From the NCBI GenBank assembly GCA_937902115.1, contig CALGSR010000161.1, forward strand, positions 1 to 14,429: a stretch of DNA of 14,429 nt. The letters run 5' to 3'. How positions within the stretch are numbered: position 1 is the stretch's first letter; each line of letters starts with the position of its first letter. The notes below the pieces were generated by a model. That model saw nothing but the letters and a program-made list of their open reading frames with translations. It made no database searches and had not been told where the DNA came from. This document shows positions 4,440 to 11,951 of the stretch, one piece after another. This DNA is from an uncultured Bacillus sp. Its GTDB lineage: Bacteria > Bacillota > Bacilli > Bacillales > Cytobacillaceae. A program made the translations under genes and the position numbers.

Positions 4440-7076
4440 TTATTTGGCATCGAACCAGGTTGGGCCGTAGGAGTAGTCTACTTTTAATGGTACTTTTAAC
4501 TCGACGGCGTTTTCCATTACATCCGGGACGATGATTTTTAACTTTTCTATTTCTTCCGGCGGTGCTTCAAAGATTAATTCATCATGAACTTGCAATAAGA
4601 GCCTAGTTTGAAGTTTTTCTGATTTCAAGCGTTCAGCCATATCAATCATTGCCTTTTTAATAATATCCGCCGCACTCCCTTGGATCGGGGTATTCATCGC
4701 TGTTCGTTCGGCAAAGCTGCGCAAGTTGAAGTTTCGGCTTGTAATTTCCGGCAAGTATCTTCGTCTATGTAGCAATGTCGTCACATAGCCTTTTTGCTTT
4801 GCTTCGCGTACGATTTCCTCCATATATTCCTTCACCTTTGGGTAACTTTCCAAATAACGGGAAATAAAGCTGCCCGCTTCTTTTCTTGTGATTTTCAAGT
4901 TTTGACTCAATCCATAATCACTGATGCCGTAGACAATACCAAAGTTCACTGCCTTGGCGTTGCGGCGCATATTTGCTGTCACTTCATTCTTCTCAACATG
5001 GAATACATCCATGGCCGTTTTCGTATGAATATCCATCCCTTCTTTGAAGGCCTGAATTAATTTCTCATCACCGGCAATATGAGCAAGAACACGCAATTCA
5101 ATTTGCGAATAATCGGCGGCAAAAATAACCCAGTCCGGCTCTGAAGCAACAAACGCCTGACGGATTTTTCTTCCTTCTTCCAAACGGATCGGGATGTTTT
5201 GCAAATTCGGATCCATTGAACTTAATCGACCTGTTTGCGTTAAGGTTTGATTAAAAATCGTATGAACCTTGTCCGTTTTTGGATTCACTACTTTAAGCAG
5301 TCCTTCAATATAGGTGGATTTCAGCTTCCCTAACTGACGGTAATGAAGAATGTTTCCGATAATCTCGTGGCTCTGCTCGAGTTGTTCCAAAACGTCCGCA
5401 GAAGTGGAATAACCAGTCTTTGTTTTTTTAATAACAGGCAGCCCAAGCTTTTCAAAGAGAATGACGCCCAACTGCTTAGGAGAATTAATATTAAACGTTT
5501 CTCCCGCTAATGAATAAATGCGCGTTTCCAATTGTTCCAGCCTGCCCTTGAGTTCTTCCCCCATTGAAGTAAGCCGCTCGCGGTCAACTTTTACCCCTTG
5601 TGATTCCATGTCTGCGAGGATAAGAGAGAGAGGCATTTCAAGATCATAAAACAACTCCAGCTGCTGATTGTGTTTTAGCTCCTCTTGGAGTTTTTCCTCA
5701 AGCTGAGATAATACTAGTGCCTTTCGTACAAGATGCGGTGCAAGGTGCTTATCCTCCGGAATTCTTCGTTTTGCTCCTTTGCCATAGAACACATCATCAC
5801 TTTGGACGCCCGAAATGGCATATCGTTTCGCAATAGAGGATATATCTTCAATGGAAGCTGACGGATCTGCAAGATAGGACGCAATGAGTACATCATAACC
5901 GATACCGGATAGATGGATCCCGTGATGGCGCAAGATTACCTCAGACCGTTTCGCATCGTAAACAATCTTTTTCTTTTCCTCATCCTCAGCCCATGCTTTA
6001 AAAACCGGTGAAGCGAAAGCAAGCGAATGGGCGATAAAAAAAGAACCTTTTTCATTTACAAGCGCAAAGCCAAGAATGTCAGCATAATGATAATTTTCCT
6101 CCAGGACCTCCACATAGAAATACGATTGGTCAGTAAATAGGTCTTCTGTTATTTCCTCAACAGCCACAAATTCGATATCTTCTAAAACAGCCTCATCTGC
6201 CGCAGGTTCGTCTACATGATCCATCTTGTTTAACAGTGATTGGAAACCGAGTTCCTTAAAAATAGTGCTGACTTTTTCTTTATCATATTCTTTAAACTGA
6301 AGATCACCTATTTCCACTTCAATCGGTGCTTCACGTAAAATAGTAGCCAATTCCTTGCTCAATACAGCCTGTTCCTTAAATTCCGTCAGTTTCTCTTTTA
6401 ATTTTTTCCCGCTTACTTTGTCAATCGATTCCAGCACTTCCTCCACTGTATGAAATTCCTTTAACAGTTTGATCGCTGTTTTTTCACCAACCCCCGGCAC
6501 CCCCGGTATGTTGTCTGATTGATCGCCCATCAATCCTTTCATATCAATAATTTGCTGCGGTGTTAATCCGTATTTTTCCTGAATATGTTCAGGTGTGTAC
6601 ACTTCAATATCCGTAATGCCTTTCTTGGTAATCCCAACCGTTGTTTGTTCCGAACTCAGCTGCGTTAAATCCTTATCACCTGAATAAACCTTTACCTCAA
6701 AGCCTTCTTGTTCAGCTTGTAAAGAAAAAGTTCCGATGATATCATCCGCTTCATAATTTTCCAGTTCATAGCGCGAAATTTGAAAAGCATCCAGCAATTC
6801 ACGTAAAAATGGAAACTGCTCAGATAATTCAGGCGGAGTTTTCTGTCTTCCCCCTTTATATTCGCTAAAGGTTTTATGACGGAAGGTTGTTTTTCCAGCA
6901 TCAAAGGCAACCAGCAAATGGGTTGGCTTTTCCTCTTCAAGAATTTTCATCAGCATCATCGTAAATCCATAGACTGCATTTGTATGTATCCCTTTATCAT
7001 TATGTAAAAGCGGTAAGGCGAAAAAGGCACGATAGGCAATACTATTGCCATCGATCAATACTAATTTTTTCGTCAA
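4440..7076 (-). CDS. polA: DNA polymerase I
   Basis: PolA removes RNA primers and fills gaps in replication and excision repair. The protein is 878 aa (B. subtilis 880). The 5'-3' exonuclease domain (about 1-290) has SGDKD (132-136) and the helix-hairpin region GDQSDNIPGVPGVGEKTA (from 184). The middle domain (about 300-455) has lost the proofreading carboxylates: the segment YFYVEVLEEN replaces the usual DxE motif, as in other Bacillus and Geobacillus enzymes. The polymerase domain has motif A DYSQIELRVL (from 655), motif B RRNAKAVNFGIVYG (from 704) and motif C QVHDE (829-833). The start is TTG at 7074-7076, which gives MTKKLVLIDGNS as in homologues; an in-frame GTG three codons upstream is too close to AAGGAG. 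A strong terminator lies just upstream and no clear promoter follows it. Confidence 0.97.
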   Translation of the reverse strand: MTKKLVLIDGNSIAYRAFFALPLLHNDKGIHTNAVYGFTMMLMKILEEEKPTHLLVAFDAGKTTFRHKTFSEYKGGRQKTPPELSEQFPFLRELLDAFQISRYELENYEADDIIGTFSLQAEQEGFEVKVYSGDKDLTQLSSEQTTVGITKKGITDIEVYTPEHIQEKYGLTPQQIIDMKGLMGDQSDNIPGVPGVGEKTAIKLLKEFHTVEEVLESIDKVSGKKLKEKLTEFKEQAVLSKELATILREAPIEVEIGDLQFKEYDKEKVSTIFKELGFQSLLNKMDHVDEPAADEAVLEDIEFVAVEEITEDLFTDQSYFYVEVLEENYHYADILGFALVNEKGSFFIAHSLAFASPVFKAWAEDEEKKKIVYDAKRSEVILRHHGIHLSGIGYDVLIASYLADPSASIEDISSIAKRYAISGVQSDDVFYGKGAKRRIPEDKHLAPHLVRKALVLSQLEEKLQEELKHNQQLELFYDLEMPLSLILADMESQGVKVDRERLTSMGEELKGRLEQLETRIYSLAGETFNINSPKQLGVILFEKLGLPVIKKTKTGYSTSADVLEQLEQSHEIIGNILHYRQLGKLKSTYIEGLLKVVNPKTDKVHTIFNQTLTQTGRLSSMDPNLQNIPIRLEEGRKIRQAFVASEPDWVIFAADYSQIELRVLAHIAGDEKLIQAFKEGMDIHTKTAMDVFHVEKNEVTANMRRNAKAVNFGIVYGISDYGLSQNLKITRKEAGSFISRYLESYPKVKEYMEEIVREAKQKGYVTTLLHRRRYLPEITSRNFNLRSFAERTAMNTPIQGSAADIIKKAMIDMAERLKSEKLQTRLLLQVHDELIFEAPPEEIEKLKIIVPDVMENAVELKVPLKVDYSYGPTWFDAK

Positions 7077-7107
7077 ATGAAACACCCTCTCCTTAAATTT
7101 CCACAAT

Positions 7108-7176
7108 AAAAAAAACACCGTGATTTCCTCCCCTAGTTTATCATGATTAGATAAGGAAAGGAAAATAACGGTGTTT
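7108..7176 (-). terminator. Long-stem terminator of hflKC, just upstream of polA
   Basis: On the minus strand, AAACACCGT (7176-7168) pairs with ACGGTGTTT, followed by a run of eight T (7115-7108). Between them, ATTTTCCTTTCC and GGGGAGGAAAT pair imperfectly, and TTATC/GATAA closes the apex, so almost the whole 69 bp can fold into one stem. It begins 13 bp after the hflC stop and ends 31 bp before the polA start codon. Confidence 0.82.
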
Positions 7177-7189
7177 CATTCTATTACGG

Positions 7190-8122
7190 TTAATTTGTAT
7201 TGCCAGTTAAGTAACGAATGTATGGAGAGTCTGACGGCAGAACGAGTACGGTTTCTCCATTAATGGTTTTCTTATAGGATTCCAATGTCCGGAATAGGGA
7301 GTAGAATTCCCCACTTTTAGCATAAGATTGATTATAAATTTGGGCTGCTTCAGACTCGCCTTCACCGCGGATTGTTTCAGCATCGGCTTTTGCCTTTGCC
7401 AGCATTTCTTGGACAGTCTTATCAGTCTCCGCGGTAATTTTATTTTTTTCCGCATCCCCCATTGAGAGGTATTCCTGTGCTTTTGATTCACGCTCAGAAA
7501 TCATTCTTGTATATACAGACTGCTCATTTTCCTCAGGCAGGTCCGTTCTTTTCATCCTGACATCGATAACTGTAATTCCGTATTTATCGTTTACAAGCAG
7601 TTCATTTACTCTTTCTGTAATTCGATCATTTAATGAGCCTCTTGAGGAGTTCTCATCATTAATAATTTCATCATAATTAAGCTGTCCCAGTTCAGAACGA
7701 ACGGTAGAATAAATAAATTCCTCCATCCTGCTTTCCGCATTTGTTGTTGTTCTAGCATTTGAAATCATCAGCTTCGGGTCAACAATTTTCCAGACAGCAT
7801 AGTTATCGATAATGATTCTTTTCTTATCTTTTGTATTAATTTCTGCTTCTTTTACATCATAAGTCATTTGGTATTTTGGCAGGGAGGTTACGCTTTGGAT
7901 AAACGGAACTTTATAACTAAGTCCCGGCTTATCTATGATTCTGACTACCTCGCCAAATTGGCGTACCACTTTATACTCTCCTTCACGCACAATAAATAGA
8001 TTAGCAAATATGAGGATAAGTAAAGCTAATAAGATGACAAGAAAAATACCAATTCGCGTATATTTTCTCCACTCAAAATTACCTCCACTATTTTTCATAT
8101 TAATAATTTTCTCATCAGCCAT
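7190..8122 (-). CDS. hflC: HflC-like SPFH membrane protease modulator
   Basis: This 310-aa protein has one N-terminal membrane segment (about residues 24-44, IGIFLVILLALLILIFANLF). An SPFH/band 7 domain follows (IVREGEYKVVRQFGEVVRI, PGLSYKVPFIQSV, then DVKEAEINTKDKKRI). It continues into a charged helical region containing the HflC-like segments DVRMKRTDLPEENEQSVYTRM and AEKNKITAETDK. HflC pairs with HflK in a large membrane ring that surrounds and modulates FtsH in E. coli. The ATG at 8122 overlaps the end of hflK by 8 bp (ATGGCTGA), which indicates translational coupling. A GTG three codons upstream is only 2-3 nt from the Shine-Dalgarno and was rejected. A long terminator follows. The role in Bacillus is inferred from homology. 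Confidence 0.93.
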   Translation of the reverse strand: MADEKIINMKNSGGNFEWRKYTRIGIFLVILLALLILIFANLFIVREGEYKVVRQFGEVVRIIDKPGLSYKVPFIQSVTSLPKYQMTYDVKEAEINTKDKKRIIIDNYAVWKIVDPKLMISNARTTTNAESRMEEFIYSTVRSELGQLNYDEIINDENSSRGSLNDRITERVNELLVNDKYGITVIDVRMKRTDLPEENEQSVYTRMISERESKAQEYLSMGDAEKNKITAETDKTVQEMLAKAKADAETIRGEGESEAAQIYNQSYAKSGEFYSLFRTLESYKKTINGETVLVLPSDSPYIRYLTGNTN

Positions 8123-9083
8123 TCGATTCACTTCCCTTCTTTGAATCGTCCGTTGTTGTTTCTTTTTCTAACGGGCGTATTGGGAAGTATTTCATCGTAT
8201 TGCCATCATCATTCATGATATAGACTTCCGCCTTTGGCAATACTTGCTCGATCGTTTCAATGATGAGCCGTTCTCTAGTAATATTGGGATTAGTCTGATA
8301 TCCTTCATACAATTTATCAAACACCGCAACATCTCCGCGCGCCTGCTCAACACGAGCTGCTTTATCCCCCTGTGCATTGAAAATAATCGCTTCTTTTTCC
8401 CCTTCCGCTTCATTTAAGCGTTTATTTTCATATTTTCTGGCTTCATTAATTTTTGTATTCATCGTCTCACGGGCATCTGTCACATTCGTAAATGCTTTTC
8501 GGACCTCGGCATTCGGGAGTTCCACATCCTGCAATTTAACTGCCATAACAGAAATACCAATATCATATTTTTTAATTAAATTCGATAATAAGTCCCTGAC
8601 TTCCGCTTCAATTTCTGCCTTGCCTGAAGTTAGAGCATCATCTATTTTTGAACTTCCAATAATGCTCCTTAATGAGGCCGAAGTGGCGTCACGTAACAAT
8701 TCTTCTGGATTCTCTGAATTAAATAAGAACTTCGTAGGTTCAGTGATTTTCCATTGAACAACAAGGTCTGCCAGAACAATATTTTCATCCCCGGTGATCA
8801 TTTTTGTTTCTTCGGGAATTTCCTCTACATTCTGCCCGTCCTGATTATAACCAAATGTTAAACTGTATGTTTCTTTTGACAGCTTTTCCACTTTTTGAAT
8901 TGGCCACGGCATTTTAAAGTGTAGCCCCGGTTCTGATGTCCCTTCCTGGGCGTTACCAAAGGTGAGAATTACAGCTTGTTCTGACTCATCGACCGTATAC
9001 CAGCTTGTAAATGCTGTTAAGGCCAGTATAATAACGAGAATTACAGCCGCTGTAATGATGTACATCCTTTTTAGGCTAACCAT
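8115..9083 (-). CDS. hflK: HflK-like SPFH membrane protease modulator
   Basis: This 322-aa protein has one N-terminal membrane helix (about residues 8-28) and an SPFH domain starting TVDESEQAVILTFGNAQ, with PGLHFKMPWPIQKVEKL typical of HflK. A coiled region follows (NEARKYENKRLNEAEGEKEA) and the hydrophilic tail is rich in Lys, Asp and Ser. It lacks the long Gly-rich cytoplasmic N-terminal extension of E. coli HflK (about 419 aa). HflK and HflC form a complex that modulates FtsH proteolysis of membrane proteins in proteobacteria. The ATG at 9081-9083 follows AAAGGGTGG. The hflKC pair sits between phoR and polA, which are adjacent in B. subtilis. The upstream gap holds a PhoP-type promoter, a terminator and a weak proximal promoter. 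Confidence 0.93.
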   Translation of the reverse strand: MVSLKRMYIITAAVILVIILALTAFTSWYTVDESEQAVILTFGNAQEGTSEPGLHFKMPWPIQKVEKLSKETYSLTFGYNQDGQNVEEIPEETKMITGDENIVLADLVVQWKITEPTKFLFNSENPEELLRDATSASLRSIIGSSKIDDALTSGKAEIEAEVRDLLSNLIKKYDIGISVMAVKLQDVELPNAEVRKAFTNVTDARETMNTKINEARKYENKRLNEAEGEKEAIIFNAQGDKAARVEQARGDVAVFDKLYEGYQTNPNITRERLIIETIEQVLPKAEVYIMNDDGNTMKYFPIRPLEKETTTDDSKKGSESNG

Positions 9084-9114
9084 TCTACCACCCTTTCTTT
9101 AATCAATTTAGTAG

Positions 9115-9138
9115 TTTATACGGATAAAGAGCGGATAA
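9115..9138 (-). promoter_or_regulatory. Possible proximal hflK promoter with phased direct repeat
   Basis: On the minus strand, two copies of TTATCCG (9138-9132 and 9127-9121) repeat at 11 bp and directly abut TATAAA (9120-9115). The predicted start near 9108 would give a leader of about 25 nt before the hflK ATG. No good -35 box is visible, so an activator site is possible. This is the only promoter candidate between the phoR terminator and hflK. Confidence 0.35.
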
Positions 9139-9162
9139 GGTTTCATCATAACCGTTTTTTTG

Positions 9163-9199
9163 CAAAATAAAGAGGACAAGAGCATTCTCGCTCCCGTCC
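9163..9199 (-). terminator. Terminator between phoR and hflK
   Basis: On the minus strand, GGACGGGAGC pairs with GCTCTTGTCC over 10 bp (two G-U pairs) around a 6-nt loop, followed by TCTTTATTTT. The plus strand has a T-rich tract on the other side, so it may work in both directions. It lies about 105 bp after the phoR stop, downstream of the PhoP-type promoter. Confidence 0.8.
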
Positions 9200-9236
9200 T
9201 TTTTATTTTTGGCTCCTTGGATGAAGGGGTATTTCA
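9163..9236 (-). ncRNA. Hypothetical short RNA between the PhoP-type promoter and terminator
   Basis: If transcription starts near 9236 and stops at the terminator ending at 9163, the product is about 74 nt. It would have a 5' C-rich stretch ACCCCTTC (9230-9223), a small CCTT/AAGG hairpin and the terminator stem. No start codon is suitably placed behind a ribosome-binding site. It rests on the promoter and terminator predictions and may instead be the leader of hflKC. Confidence 0.3.
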
Positions 9237-9242
9237 ATTATT

Positions 9243-9296
9243 ATTATAACAACCGATTGTAAATATTGCTTGAACGGTATGTTAATAAAATGTAAA
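9243..9296 (-). promoter_or_regulatory. PhoP box and -10: predicted phosphate-starvation promoter
   Basis: On the minus strand, hexamers TTTACA (9296-9291), TTAACA (9285-9280), TTCAAG (9274-9269) and TTTACA (9263-9258) start at exact 11-bp intervals. Three fit the Bacillus PhoP half-site TTHACA perfectly and one fits 4 of 6. Nine bases after the last comes an extended TATAAT (9248-9243, preceded by TGT). With a start near 9236 the repeats span about -22 to -60, the placement in PhoP-activated promoters such as phoA and pstS. No -35 match is present, as expected for an activator-dependent promoter. It points toward hflK. Confidence 0.68.
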
Positions 9297-9304
9297 TCAG
9301 CCCT

Positions 9305-11077
9305 TTAACCAAGTGGAAATTTTTTCATTAATTCGATCGTAAAGGTAGTTCCTACGCGAACCTCACTATCAACAGTTACTTTTCCTTTATGAACCTCCAT
9401 TATATGCTTCACAATGGCAAGACCAAGGCCTGTCCCGCCTGAAATTCGATCTCTGGCTTTATTCACTCGGTAAAACCGTTCAAATATCCTTGGAATTTCC
9501 TCCGCTTCTATTCCCATACCAGTATCCGTTATATGGACCTTTACTTTATTTGACGCTTCTTCTACTCTAATCGCAACACTGCCGCCACTTGAAGTATAAA
9601 TTAAGGAATTCGATATAATATTGATGAAAACTTGCTTTAATCGGTATACATCGCCCTCAAGAGTAACCTGATCCGTATGATGAATAAATATAAGATCAAT
9701 TTCTTTTTCCTCAGCCTTCCCCATCATCATTGTATTAACCTCATCAAGTAAATCAATCAAATTGAAAGATTGAACGGATAGACGAAATCCCTCGTTCTCA
9801 ATTTTTGATAACTCAAGAAGATCATAAATCAATGATTGAAGCCTGTCGCTTTCCTTTAAAATAATATTTAAAAAGGCTTCCAGCGTTTCCTGATCTTCCA
9901 TCGCTCCATCTAATAGCGTTTCAGAAAATCCTTTAATGGATGTAATCGGCGTTTTGAGTTCATGAGAAACATTCGAGACAAAATCCTTACGCATCTGCTC
10001 TAATTTTTTGATCTCCGTTATATCATGAAATACTAACAGGATTCCCTTCCAGACATCATTTGTCCCGATAATCGGTACGCCGTACACTTCAAAGTGACGC
10101 CGTTCAATTTTTATCGGAAGAATCACCTGCCGCTTTATCTTTTGCTCCGTCATAAAAATTTCTTCAATAATTTTGCATATTTCCGGATATTCAATCACTT
10201 CATAGTAGAGCTTATAATGATTATCCGAAGCTTTAACGTCAAAAATTTCCTTGTATGTCCGATTAATTAAATTAATATAGCCGCGGCCGTCAATCAATAT
10301 CAAGGCACTGCCGACGTTTTCGATCAAAGTTGTAAGACGGTCGTTTTGCATCTCATGTGTTTTCACCATATTTTGCAGATTACGTGCTAATATATTTATC
10401 GCAACATTCAGCATTCCTGTTTCATCGATTTTACTTTCATACACCCTTGCCCGATAATTCCCTTTTGCCAATTCCATCGCCACATCCGTCGCCATTTCAA
10501 TTGGTTTTGTATACCTAGTCATGATTTTATAACCTAAGAGAACAATCGCAACTAACGCTAGGGCAAAACTAATCGTTAATATCCACCATATTTGCTGATA
10601 GGCAGCCTCAATTTCCTTTAATTGTGTACTAAAAATGGCAAATCCTTCTTGTTTGTCATTATACACAACAGGTTCCCAATAATAGTACAAATCTGAACCT
10701 GTCAGGGAATTCGCTTCATTTACAAATGTTTGATCATGGTCTGCAATTCCTTTTAAAATCGATAAATATTCCTTGTCTGAACTATTATCAATGTCACCCT
10801 TACTGTCATGAACAATGCGGCCTTCTTGGTCAACAATTCCTATTCTCACATTCAATAGATCGCTTAAATCATTTACTTTGCCCTTTTCAATCTGGTGAAT
10901 ACCGCCTATTTCTTCAATATAAGCAGAAACTAGGACACTTTCCTTATCGAAACGTTCTCCAATAACTCCTAAATAATAGCTTTTAAATAATTGACCAAGC
11001 ATGAGTCCAAGAACAACTAAAACAAGTAAAAGGAGTGACATTAACGTTACGAAAAGTTTCGTTCGAAACGATGTCAT
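9305..11077 (-). CDS. phoR: PhoR, phosphate-starvation sensor histidine kinase
   Basis: The 590-aa protein (B. subtilis about 579) is a membrane kinase that phosphorylates PhoP when phosphate is limiting. In order: TM1 (about 9-30), an extracytoplasmic sensor domain (about 31-160), TM2 (about 164-183), HAMP (about 184-237), a PAS domain (about 245-355), HisKA with His372 in VSHELKTPITS, and a HATPase domain with N box NIISNS (from 487), G1 DTGMG (518-522) and G2 GGTGLG (547-552). All catalytic motifs are intact. Its ATG overlaps the phoP stop by 4 bp (ATGA), so the two are translationally coupled. GGAGGAG lies 11 nt upstream inside the phoP coding end. The PhoP box just beyond its stop suggests local feedback on the downstream region. 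Confidence 0.96.
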   Translation of the reverse strand: MTSFRTKLFVTLMSLLLLVLVVLGLMLGQLFKSYYLGVIGERFDKESVLVSAYIEEIGGIHQIEKGKVNDLSDLLNVRIGIVDQEGRIVHDSKGDIDNSSDKEYLSILKGIADHDQTFVNEANSLTGSDLYYYWEPVVYNDKQEGFAIFSTQLKEIEAAYQQIWWILTISFALALVAIVLLGYKIMTRYTKPIEMATDVAMELAKGNYRARVYESKIDETGMLNVAINILARNLQNMVKTHEMQNDRLTTLIENVGSALILIDGRGYINLINRTYKEIFDVKASDNHYKLYYEVIEYPEICKIIEEIFMTEQKIKRQVILPIKIERRHFEVYGVPIIGTNDVWKGILLVFHDITEIKKLEQMRKDFVSNVSHELKTPITSIKGFSETLLDGAMEDQETLEAFLNIILKESDRLQSLIYDLLELSKIENEGFRLSVQSFNLIDLLDEVNTMMMGKAEEKEIDLIFIHHTDQVTLEGDVYRLKQVFINIISNSLIYTSSGGSVAIRVEEASNKVKVHITDTGMGIEAEEIPRIFERFYRVNKARDRISGGTGLGLAIVKHIMEVHKGKVTVDSEVRVGTTFTIELMKKFPLG

Positions 11078-11787
11078 TCTCCTTTTGGCTCCTCCAATTT
11101 ATAGCCTAAGCCGCGTATTGTTTTAATGTAGGCTGGTTTTTTTGTATTCCGCTCAATTTTCTCACGTAAATGACTAATATGAACATCGACAATTCTTGTA
11201 TCACCGGCAAAGTCATAATTCCATACTGCACTTAACAGTTGATCTCGCGTTAAGACACGGCCTTTATTTTTTGCTAAATATAAAAGTAATTCAAATTCCT
11301 TTGGCGTTAATTCCAAAAGTGAGTCCTCAAAATACGCTTCATACTGTTCTGGAAATATCGTTAGGCTGCTGATCACCATTTTCTCGAGGTCATCCTGACT
11401 TTGGGCTGATGCCTCTGACTGAATTTGGGATCGTCTTAAAATAGCCTTTACCCTAGCAACAACCTCACGCGGGCTAAATGGCTTTGTCATATAATCATCT
11501 GCGCCTAATTCAAGACCAAGCACTTTATCAAATTCATCATCTTTTGCAGTAAGCATTAAGATTGGAGTAAAGTTTCGCTGCTGCCGAAGCTGTTTGCACA
11601 CTTCCACTCCATCCATTTTTGGCAGCATCAAATCTAGTACAACTAGATCCGGTTTCTCTGACAATGTGAGATCTCTTCCTTCTTCCCCATCCATCGCCGT
11701 TATTACCTCATAACCTGCCTGACGCAAATTATACTGAAGTAAAGTGAGAATTGATTGTTCATCATCCACAACAAGCACTTTTTTCAC
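11074..11787 (-). CDS. phoP: PhoP, phosphate-starvation response regulator
   Basis: The 237-aa OmpR/PhoB-type regulator has a receiver domain with the acidic pair Asp8 and Asp9, phosphoacceptor Asp52 in VLDLMLPKMDG, Thr80 and Lys102 (DDYMTKPFSPRE). A winged-helix DNA-binding domain follows at about residues 130-237 (LELTPKEFELLLYLAKN, TRIVDVHISHLREKI, IKTIRGLGYKLEEP). The recognition region closely matches B. subtilis PhoP, which binds TTHACA direct repeats. The start is GTG at 11785-11787, with CGGAGG 8 nt upstream, giving VKKVLVVDDE as in homologues. Longer in-frame starts have no ribosome-binding site. The gene is followed directly by phoR and isolated from mdh by a terminator. Its own promoter is unclear. 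Confidence 0.97.
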   Translation of the reverse strand: MKKVLVVDDEQSILTLLQYNLRQAGYEVITAMDGEEGRDLTLSEKPDLVVLDLMLPKMDGVEVCKQLRQQRNFTPILMLTAKDDEFDKVLGLELGADDYMTKPFSPREVVARVKAILRRSQIQSEASAQSQDDLEKMVISSLTIFPEQYEAYFEDSLLELTPKEFELLLYLAKNKGRVLTRDQLLSAVWNYDFAGDTRIVDVHISHLREKIERNTKKPAYIKTIRGLGYKLEEPKGE

Positions 11788-11848
11788 AATACAAGCCTCC
11801 GTTATCCATATAGTATTTTCCCTTCTATCCCAGAGCACTTATATTATT

Positions 11849-11854
11849 ACTATA
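11849..11854 (-). promoter_or_regulatory. Possible -10 of the phoPR promoter
   Basis: TATAGT (11854-11849 on the minus strand) lies in the 118 bp between the mdh terminator and the phoP GTG. There is no -35 match at 16-18 bp, and I see no PhoP-box repeats here. A second candidate, TACTAT, lies closer to phoP. The true start cannot be settled from sequence alone. Confidence 0.3.
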
Positions 11855-11905
11855 CACTAAGAAGGCATCGGAAACACCAAAAAGATTCTCTAATTTCTTT
11901 AATAC

Positions 11906-11940
11906 AAAAAAATTCAGGGAAATTAAAATTCCCTGAATTT
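11906..11940 (-). terminator. Rho-independent terminator of mdh
   Basis: On the minus strand, AAATTCAGGGAA and TTCCCTGAATTT form a perfect 12-bp stem with a 7-nt loop, ending in a run of seven T. It lies 11 bp after the mdh stop codon and separates mdh from phoPR. Confidence 0.88.
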
Positions 11941-11951
11941 TAAAAATATTT

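Noticed and set aside
5600..6300. Suspected damage in the middle domain of PolA because the 3'-5' exonuclease motif is missing
   Set aside because: Loss of the proofreading residues is normal for Bacillus and Geobacillus PolA; length and frame are intact.
8377..8757. Plus-strand open frame of 126 codons opposite hflK
   Set aside because: It is antisense to the SPFH coding region with low-complexity content and no family signature; a shadow frame.
9125..9210. Short minus-strand frame of about 25 codons starting in the phoR-hflK terminator
   Set aside because: The ATG lies inside the terminator loop region and has no ribosome-binding site; no plausible peptide.
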